Shown here: one piece after another, positions 5,292-10,034 of the stretch
Numbering within the stretch: the stretch's first letter is position 1
Layout of the letters: every line of letters starts with the position of its first letter
From: JBEPVZ01 sp041690695
GTDB lineage: Bacteria > Patescibacteriota > Microgenomatia > Daviesbacterales > UBA10151
DNA length: 10,034 nt
Direction of reading: 5' to 3'
Assembly (NCBI GenBank): GCA_041690695.1
Contig: JBEPVZ010000035.1
Coordinates: forward strand, 1-10,034
Program-made: the position numbers and the translations under genes
Notes under the pieces: model-generated
Seen by the model: the letters and a program-made list of their open reading frames with translations, nothing else
Database searches by the model: none
Told to the model about the DNA's origin: nothing

Positions 5292-6479
5292 ATGCTCGGT
5301 CTAATTCTAATCTTGTCACTCCTAGCAGGTCAATTAATTAAAATCCCAATTTCTGGTTTATCGGGTATAACCATTCTTGATCTAGTAGTTTTGGGATTAT
5401 GTTTAGTTGGCTTATTTAAATTAAAATTCAAACTCGCCAAACCTCCCCAATATATTTTGTTTGGATTCATTTTTATTCTCATTGGATTGATTTCTCTATT
5501 AATAAACCCTCTTAAGCTAACATTACCTGATCGACTAGTTAGTCTGTCTTATGCTGGACGGTTTGTGGGATATCTTGGTTTAGGTTGGTTAATTAGTCAA
5601 GGTGGACTACCTCAAATCAAGAAAAATTTAATTAATATTTTGGTTATATCAGGAGTTGGACTAGCCATTTTAGGACTCCTTCAACTGATCTTTATTCCCA
5701 ATTTATATTTCTTAGCTGACTCAGGTTGGGACCCACATTATTTTAGAACCGTCTCAACCTTACTTGATCCAAACTTTTTAGGTGGATTTCTGACTGTAAC
5801 ACTTCTTTTATTAACTCTGATTCTTTTCCAAAAAAAAGATCCGATTCAATTAGTTATTCCCCAAAAGTGGCTTAAACTCTGTTTTATATTAGTTTACTTA
5901 GCGCTAGTCACAACATTCTCGAGAAGTGCCGCCATTATGTTTGGGATAGCTTTTTTATCAGTTTGTTTAATTATTCGGTCAAAAAAGATGATTATTTTAA
6001 GTGCTCTTTTAGGAATAGGTTTTGGGGTCGCTTTTTTACTTTATCACCAATTTATCGCCGCTCCTCGCAATATTGACCGAACTCAATCAGCCGAATTTAG
6101 ATTAAATGATTGGCAAGAAGGTTTGACTATTTTTAAGTCCGCCCCAATTATTGGCGTTGGTTTTAATAGTTACCGTTACGCATTAGATAAGTACCAATTG
6201 GCTAGTCCTGGTTTAGTTCAAAGTCGGGGTGGCAGTTCAAACGATTCGAGTTTGTTATTTGTGGCGGACACAACCGGCCTGCTCGGCTTAGCTTTCTATT
6301 TATTAATGCTTTTATCTATTCTGAAAAGATCATTTATTCAAGTTAAATCCTCACCCATCTGGGCAGTGTCACTTTTTGCAGGATTAAGCGGTTTAATCAT
6401 CAATAGCTTTTTTATTAACAGCCTATTTTATCCTTGGGAATTATTTTGGATGGTCGTCTCAGCTAATCAATTAGATTAA
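5292..6479 (+). CDS. O-antigen ligase/polymerase family (Wzy/WaaL-type) membrane protein
   Basis: 395 residues and very hydrophobic, with about ten to twelve transmembrane segments, as usual for the family. Key stretches are RTVSTLLDPNFLGGFL at about 152-167, TTFSRSAAIMFG at about 207-218, and the large extracytoplasmic loop EFRLNDWQEGLTIFKSAPII followed by GVGFNSY at about 268-294, then GGSSNDSSLLFVADTTGLLG. The R-rich loop, the GxGxNSY and the ND/H-type site before the following helix are typical of PF04932 proteins that join undecaprenyl-linked glycans to an acceptor or to each other. Ligase and polymerase cannot be told apart by sequence. I prefer ATG 5292; a TTG at 5271 in the same frame would overlap the divergent gene and sits upstream of the -10 box. 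The 3' end overlaps the convergent GT2 gene by 9 nt. Confidence 0.85.
   Translation: MLGLILILSLLAGQLIKIPISGLSGITILDLVVLGLCLVGLFKLKFKLAKPPQYILFGFIFILIGLISLLINPLKLTLPDRLVSLSYAGRFVGYLGLGWLISQGGLPQIKKNLINILVISGVGLAILGLLQLIFIPNLYFLADSGWDPHYFRTVSTLLDPNFLGGFLTVTLLLLTLILFQKKDPIQLVIPQKWLKLCFILVYLALVTTFSRSAAIMFGIAFLSVCLIIRSKKMIILSALLGIGFGVAFLLYHQFIAAPRNIDRTQSAEFRLNDWQEGLTIFKSAPIIGVGFNSYRYALDKYQLASPGLVQSRGGSSNDSSLLFVADTTGLLGLAFYLLMLLSILKRSFIQVKSSPIWAVSLFAGLSGLIINSFFINSLFYPWELFWMVVSANQLD
5304..5333 (-). promoter_or_regulatory. Promoter of the PIG-V-like gene, embedded in the divergent coding sequence
   Basis: On the minus strand TTGACC (5328-5333), an 18-bp spacer, then TAGAAT (5304-5309). Expected transcription start is about six bases before the ATG at 5290. 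The promoter lies entirely within the N-terminal codons of the O-antigen-ligase-family gene. Confidence 0.6.
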
Positions 6480-7454
6480 TCTACCAAAGATCTTTATCTT
6501 TTTGGGTTGAAAGTTATCAAGAATATACTGATCCGAAACAGTAATTGATAACTGAACCTGTCGCCTCTTTTTAAGTAATTTACTAATATTTGCAACAATA
6601 TACAGTTCGGCTTTTAATGCCTCTTTTAAATAACCCTGTCCTGCTAAAAATCTAACCGTATTTAAATTGACCAGTAATATTTTCAGCCAATTAAAATTAT
6701 GAAGTAGTAGCCCTTTGGGGAAATCTTTAATAATAGTCATCGTCATATTCCGAAACTGAAGATATTCCCGAAAAGGTTTGATCCGATCAGAGGTGGCTTT
6801 ATGAATATGATAAATAACCGCTTTTGGTTCATACCAGCCGTTAAAACCCCCAAATTGAGCTCTGAGACATAAGTCCACATCCTCATAGTAAGCGAAATAA
6901 TCCTCATCAAGTAACCCAACCTTATCAAATAGCTCTTTTTTAAATAAGCTGCCACCACCACTAGCTAAAAATAAACTGCCCGGTTTATTAAACTTCGGTC
7001 CATCTGGTTGACCAAAACCAATATTATTAGCATGTCCGACCACATCGATGTAATCCCCCGCCGAGTCAATCTGTTTATGGTTATAATAATTAAGGGTTTT
7101 TGCAGCAATAAAGCCAGCTTTCGGGAATTTATTTGCCGCCATCATTAGATACCTTAGGCCATCTTTATCAACCTCAGTATCATTATTTAGTAATAAAATG
7201 TAACTTGCTAAAGAAAGTTTAATGCCAATATTAACTGCCGGTGCAAAACCAACATTTTTTTCTAAAAATTTAGTTTTTATCTTTGGATAATATCTCTTAA
7301 GATAGCTTAGAGTGCCGTCTGAGGATCCGTTATCTACTACAATTGTTTCGAAGTCTTTAAAAGTCTGAACTTTTAGTGAGGCTAAGCACTGTTTCAAATA
7401 ATCTAAACCATTCCACGTCGGAATGACAATTGATAAAGCCGGTTTAGTCTTCAT
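6471..7454 (-). CDS. GT2 family glycosyltransferase (downstream tandem copy)
   Basis: 327 residues with a GT-A fold of family 2, resembling bacterial rhamnosyltransferases of the WbbL type. Visible motifs are SIVIPTWNG (8-16), VDNGSSDG at 40-47 for nucleotide-sugar binding, LLLNNDTEVD at 87-96 as the metal-binding DxD-equivalent, and EDVDLCLRA at 191-199, whose Glu-Asp is the usual catalytic-base region. The C-terminal part (about 230-300) carries amphipathic helices likely to touch the membrane. It is cytoplasmic, using a nucleotide sugar on a lipid-linked acceptor. It overlaps the upstream copy by 11 nt and lacks a strong Shine-Dalgarno site, so translation is probably coupled. It is the last gene of the leftward cluster, and I see no terminator after it. 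The sugar donor is not predictable. Confidence 0.88.
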   Translation of the reverse strand: MKTKPALSIVIPTWNGLDYLKQCLASLKVQTFKDFETIVVDNGSSDGTLSYLKRYYPKIKTKFLEKNVGFAPAVNIGIKLSLASYILLLNNDTEVDKDGLRYLMMAANKFPKAGFIAAKTLNYYNHKQIDSAGDYIDVVGHANNIGFGQPDGPKFNKPGSLFLASGGGSLFKKELFDKVGLLDEDYFAYYEDVDLCLRAQFGGFNGWYEPKAVIYHIHKATSDRIKPFREYLQFRNMTMTIIKDFPKGLLLHNFNWLKILLVNLNTVRFLAGQGYLKEALKAELYIVANISKLLKKRRQVQLSITVSDQYILDNFQPKKIKIFGRLI

Positions 7455-8409
7455 AAGGCTTCAAATTAGATTTAAAATACTCATCTGAAACTGTTCTCTG
7501 AGACTGAATAACCACCCTCTTTCGAAAAATTGCTGGCAAATGCCAAATTAAGTAGGTCTCGGCTAAAACCGCCTCTTTAAAATACCCGTTCATCGCCATA
7601 TTTTTAGCAGTTCTTAAGTTGACCATTACAATCTTTGGCAAGTTTAGCATTAAAACTTTAGTCGGAAAGTTTTTTAGAAGGGTCATAGTCATATTTCGAA
7701 AGCGCAAATATTCTGCCTGTTTTGATCTTTTAGACATCGTTCCTTTATTGACATGGTAAACTTTGGCCGATGGCTCATACCACCCGCTAAAACCTTTTAG
7801 CTGAGCCCTTAAACAAAGATCGACATCTTCAAAATAGATAAAATAATCTTCATCAAGCAAGCCAACTTCATCAAATAACTGCTTTTTAAATAAACTACCC
7901 CCAGCCGTGGCTAAAAAAACCGAACTAGCTTTTGAATATTTTTTGGAATCTTTTTGACCACCACCAATACTATTAGCATGACCTACTATATTAATCATAT
8001 CGCCAGCCGAATCAATCTGGTGGCGATTATAAAAATTAAGTAATTTAGGCGCCACAAATCCAACTTGGGAATTACTTTGGGCAACCTTCACCAGCCTTTG
8101 GATACAATCTTTATCCACTTCAGTATCGTTATTAAGTAATAACAAATACTCTCCCTGAGCTTTCTTAATACCTAAATTAACCGCTTTGACAAAACCATAA
8201 TTTTTATCGAGTTTAATTAGTAAAATGTCCTTATAATTTTTAGTAATATATTGGATAGATTGATCCGTTGAACCATTATCAATAATTATGATTTCTAAGT
8301 TTTGGTAAGTTTGTTTTTTTAAAGACGGTAAGCAGATCTTTAAGTAATCTATGCCGTTCCAATTAGGGATAACGACTGAACAAAGCTTACCACGCTCAGA
8401 CTTGGTCAT
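6893..8409 (-). repeat. Tandem gene duplication of two GT2 genes
   Basis: The conserved cores of the two adjacent genes also align at DNA level. For example, the plus-strand stretch starting near 6894 (AAATAATCCTCATCAAGTAA) recurs near 7849 as AAATAATCTTCATCAAGCAA, about 955 nt apart, which is close to one gene length. This is a diverged duplication, not a recent repeat. Confidence 0.6.
7444..8409 (-). CDS. GT2 family glycosyltransferase (upstream tandem copy)
   Basis: 321 residues, paralogous over its full length to the next gene, with about half the residues identical by eye. Motifs are conserved: SVVIPNWNG, IDNGSTD at 43-49, LLLNNDTEVDKD at 91-101, GGSLFKKQLFDEVGLLDEDY, EDVDLCLRAQ at 194-203, GWYEP, FRNMTMT, and a C-terminal TVSDEY that the neighbour shares as TVSDQY. 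Both copies keep the metal and base residues and so should both be active, presumably adding successive sugars. The start overlaps the methyltransferase stop as TAATG (8407-8411), giving coupled translation. As with its neighbour, a WbbL-like rhamnosyltransferase activity is plausible but unproven. Confidence 0.88.
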   Translation of the reverse strand: MTKSERGKLCSVVIPNWNGIDYLKICLPSLKKQTYQNLEIIIIDNGSTDQSIQYITKNYKDILLIKLDKNYGFVKAVNLGIKKAQGEYLLLLNNDTEVDKDCIQRLVKVAQSNSQVGFVAPKLLNFYNRHQIDSAGDMINIVGHANSIGGGQKDSKKYSKASSVFLATAGGSLFKKQLFDEVGLLDEDYFIYFEDVDLCLRAQLKGFSGWYEPSAKVYHVNKGTMSKRSKQAEYLRFRNMTMTLLKNFPTKVLMLNLPKIVMVNLRTAKNMAMNGYFKEAVLAETYLIWHLPAIFRKRVVIQSQRTVSDEYFKSNLKPYED

Positions 8410-9107
8410 TATTTTTGAATTATTAAAATTCTCCGATAAAACGGAGGCAAAGTTACTTTAGTTAATATTTTCATAACTGGACCCGGAAATAGCCAAAGCA
8501 ATTTAGAAAGTTTAGATGTGTCATGAACCATAAACATAAAATTCATCGGCAGCCAAATCCAAATACTAGCGTTACTAATAATTTCAACTCGGCTTTTAGG
8601 AGACAGTCGCTTAATCTGGTCAACAATCTCAAGATAATCTGGTAAGCCGTATCCTTGGTGTTCTTTAATCCAGGGGTGATCCCTCCCTTTTTGCTTTTTA
8701 AATAAATCATTTAAAAAGTTCTCCGCTAAGCTACTAAATCGACCAGTTGGAAAACCTAAATAAATTTTGCCATTCTTTTTTAAAACTCGTAGTAACTCGG
8801 CGATAGCTTTTGACCTTAAATTATTTGGCAAATGTTCAAAAGTATCAAGGCAAACAATAACTTTAAAACTACCATCTTTAAAAGGCACTTTAGTAATTGA
8901 GCCTTTAACATTTTCAATATTAGGGTTTTTAATTGTTTTAGTTTTTGAAAAGTTACTATCAACCCCGATAACTTTTCCAGAGTAGTAATCGCTAATACCG
9001 TTAACGCCAGAGCCAACTTCAAGGACAGATTGATCTTCTTTTATACTTTTTTTAAGATCCGAAACTACTGGATAATATCTTAAGGCACTATCAAAATTAA
9101 ACCTCAT
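8409..9107 (-). CDS. SAM-dependent class I methyltransferase
   Basis: 232 residues from ATG 9105-9107. The start is decided by GGAGAG (9114-9119, minus strand) 6 nt upstream; a TTG at 9132-9134 is in frame but has no ribosome site. Motif I is VLEVGSG at 29-35, the acidic end of strand 2 is GVDSN at 48-52, and a Methyltransf_11-like segment PFKDGSF (75-81) leads to VCLDTFEHL at about 85-93. A variable C-terminal part rich in aromatic and hydrophobic residues (about 180-232) may contact lipid or glycan. Within a cluster of flippase and glycosyltransferases it probably methylates a sugar of the glycan, perhaps as a cap, but the target cannot be read from sequence. It overlaps the flippase stop by 11 nt and the next gene by 3 nt. 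Confidence 0.85.
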   Translation of the reverse strand: MRFNFDSALRYYPVVSDLKKSIKEDQSVLEVGSGVNGISDYYSGKVIGVDSNFSKTKTIKNPNIENVKGSITKVPFKDGSFKVIVCLDTFEHLPNNLRSKAIAELLRVLKKNGKIYLGFPTGRFSSLAENFLNDLFKKQKGRDHPWIKEHQGYGLPDYLEIVDQIKRLSPKSRVEIISNASIWIWLPMNFMFMVHDTSKLSKLLWLFPGPVMKILTKVTLPPFYRRILIIQK

Positions 9108-10034
9108 TAAAAACTCTCCGTCTAATATAAACAAAAAAGATTAAGAATCCGATTATATCCGATATCAGCGTTATCCAGGCACAACCAATATAACTATATT
9201 TTGGAATAAAAATTAAGTTTAAAACTATATTCAACACTAAGTTAAAAATTGATACCCAAGTTAACCAAGCTAAATGTTTTTTTGATGAGAATAAAACAAC
9301 TCCTTGAAGCGAGATCATAAACATAAACGGAATTGTTAAAGATAAAATCTTGATAACTTCAATTGCGGGCAAATATTGAGGCAAAAAAGTGGAGATCAGC
9401 CTTGGCAAAATCAGGAGATAGCCGAGCGAAAAGATTAGCGAGATCCCTAGAAAAAGTGGTAGGAGTTTTCGGTAAAGAAGTTTGGCAAGTTTAGTATCAT
9501 TTTGGAGAGCCCCGACCATGACTGGGAAAACCGCTGAGATAATTGATGATGGTACAAAGATTAAGGCTTCTAAAAATTTATAACCTGCTCCATATAATCC
9601 GGTATCATAAGGGCCCTTTAAATATGACAATAAAACTGAATCGATCTTTAGATAAAAAAGACCCAGCATCGCCAGTATTCCATATGGTAGTGAATTTTTA
9701 ATAATTGCAAACAAATCATCAATTTCTAGCTTTGAAAAGAGTGTCCCGAGTGAAACTTTAGATAAAGCTATCAAACTAATTAAATAAGCTATCTCACCAA
9801 TAATTAAGGCCACCATAATTCCTGATACTCCAAAACCCAAGTTGATACTAGTTATTCCACCAACGGTTGAGACAAAACTTAATACTAAAAGTCCGATTGC
9901 TGATTGGCGTAATTTTTGAAGACCGACAAAAAAGCTATCAAAAGCCATTGCTAAAACTTGCGGCAATATTGCGACCGCGGCCAAGATATTGTAAGTTGAT
10001 CGACTAGTTTCAGGATCAAATATTAAATTAGCTA
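9097..10034 (-). CDS. Wzx-like polysaccharide flippase (MOP superfamily), 5' end outside the window
   Basis: The frame is open to the right edge (codons upstream of TTG 9984 read ...FDPETSRSTYNIL), so the start lies outside. About 311 residues are visible, with some nine hydrophobic helices arranged as in the polysaccharide-synthesis (Polysacc_synt/Polysacc_synt_C) family: LAMAFDSFFVGLQKLRQSA, then SLPYGILAMLGLFYLKIDSV, YDTGLYGAGYKFLEAL and FPVMVGAL. Near the C-terminus comes NLVLNIVLNLIFIPKYSYIG. The K-x-D-x-V-L and GxYGAGYKFLEAL segments are typical. These proteins flip undecaprenyl-linked oligosaccharides to the outer leaflet. It is the first visible gene of the leftward cluster; its promoter is outside the window. 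Confidence 0.88.
   Translation of the reverse strand, partial: ANLIFDPETSRSTYNILAAVAILPQVLAMAFDSFFVGLQKLRQSAIGLLVLSFVSTVGGITSINLGFGVSGIMVALIIGEIAYLISLIALSKVSLGTLFSKLEIDDLFAIIKNSLPYGILAMLGLFYLKIDSVLLSYLKGPYDTGLYGAGYKFLEALIFVPSSIISAVFPVMVGALQNDTKLAKLLYRKLLPLFLGISLIFSLGYLLILPRLISTFLPQYLPAIEVIKILSLTIPFMFMISLQGVVLFSSKKHLAWLTWVSIFNLVLNIVLNLIFIPKYSYIGCAWITLISDIIGFLIFFVYIRRRVFNEV
9114..9119 (-). promoter_or_regulatory. Ribosome binding site deciding the methyltransferase start
   Basis: GGAGAG on the minus strand, 6 nt before the ATG at 9107 and located inside the end of the flippase gene. It argues for the ATG over the upstream TTG start. Confidence 0.7.

Noticed and set aside
6472..6501. Perfect 12-bp palindrome TAGATTAATCTA over the overlapping stops, and an AAAGAT-CTTT-ATCTTT hairpin beside it
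   Set aside because: The palindrome is A+T-rich with no loop, and the second stem has only 6 bp; a terminator or operator is possible but not supported.
8767..9022. Open frames on both strands within the methyltransferase region
   Set aside because: They lie in other frames of a gene with clear SAM-binding motifs and have low-complexity translations.

Overview
The window looks like a compact bacterial chromosome segment of low G+C content, most likely from the Patescibacteria/CPR radiation. That placement is inferred, not proven. The reasons are very tight packing, overlapping stop codons at convergent gene pairs, promoters that sit almost on start codons with no Shine-Dalgarno site, tRNA genes without an encoded CCA, and a surface-glycan gene set in a genome otherwise rich in small proteins. 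TGA ends at least two genes (2038-2040 and 3265-3267), so the TGA=Gly code of Gracilibacteria/Absconditabacteria does not apply.

Layout. Positions 2-2040 (+) hold the 3' part of a beta-propeller protein with SPDG-type repeats, joined by a TAATG stop/start overlap to a membrane-anchored TIM-barrel protein with glycoside-hydrolase-like Glu residues. Positions 2033-2898 (-) hold a DUF378-type two-helix membrane protein, then a terminator, a tRNA-Gly(CCC) and a DUF5946-like protein. Positions 3013-3418 (+) hold a small four-cysteine protein with a textbook promoter abutting its ATG, then tRNA-Thr(CGT). Positions 3447-4220 (+) hold a membrane-anchored protein with two Ig-like domains.

From 4217 to the right edge the window is an envelope-glycan locus. 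It has a PIG-V-like GT-C glycosyltransferase (-), an O-antigen-ligase/polymerase family protein (+) whose start codon lies one base from that of its divergent neighbour, and a leftward cluster. The cluster runs from a Wzx/MOP-type flippase (cut by the window edge) to a SAM methyltransferase and then two tandemly duplicated GT2 glycosyltransferases. All of these overlap by 1-11 nt. Together they suggest assembly of a methylated, lipid-linked glycan at the inner face of the membrane, flipping to the outside and then ligation or polymerisation. The substrate cannot be read from the sequence.

There is no CRISPR array, insertion sequence, phage gene or toxin system that I can support. No gene-free stretch exceeds 300 bases; the longest is 2899-3012. 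The most unusual features are organisational: repeated leaderless or near-leaderless promoters, back-to-back divergent start codons, and three convergent pairs with overlapping stops.
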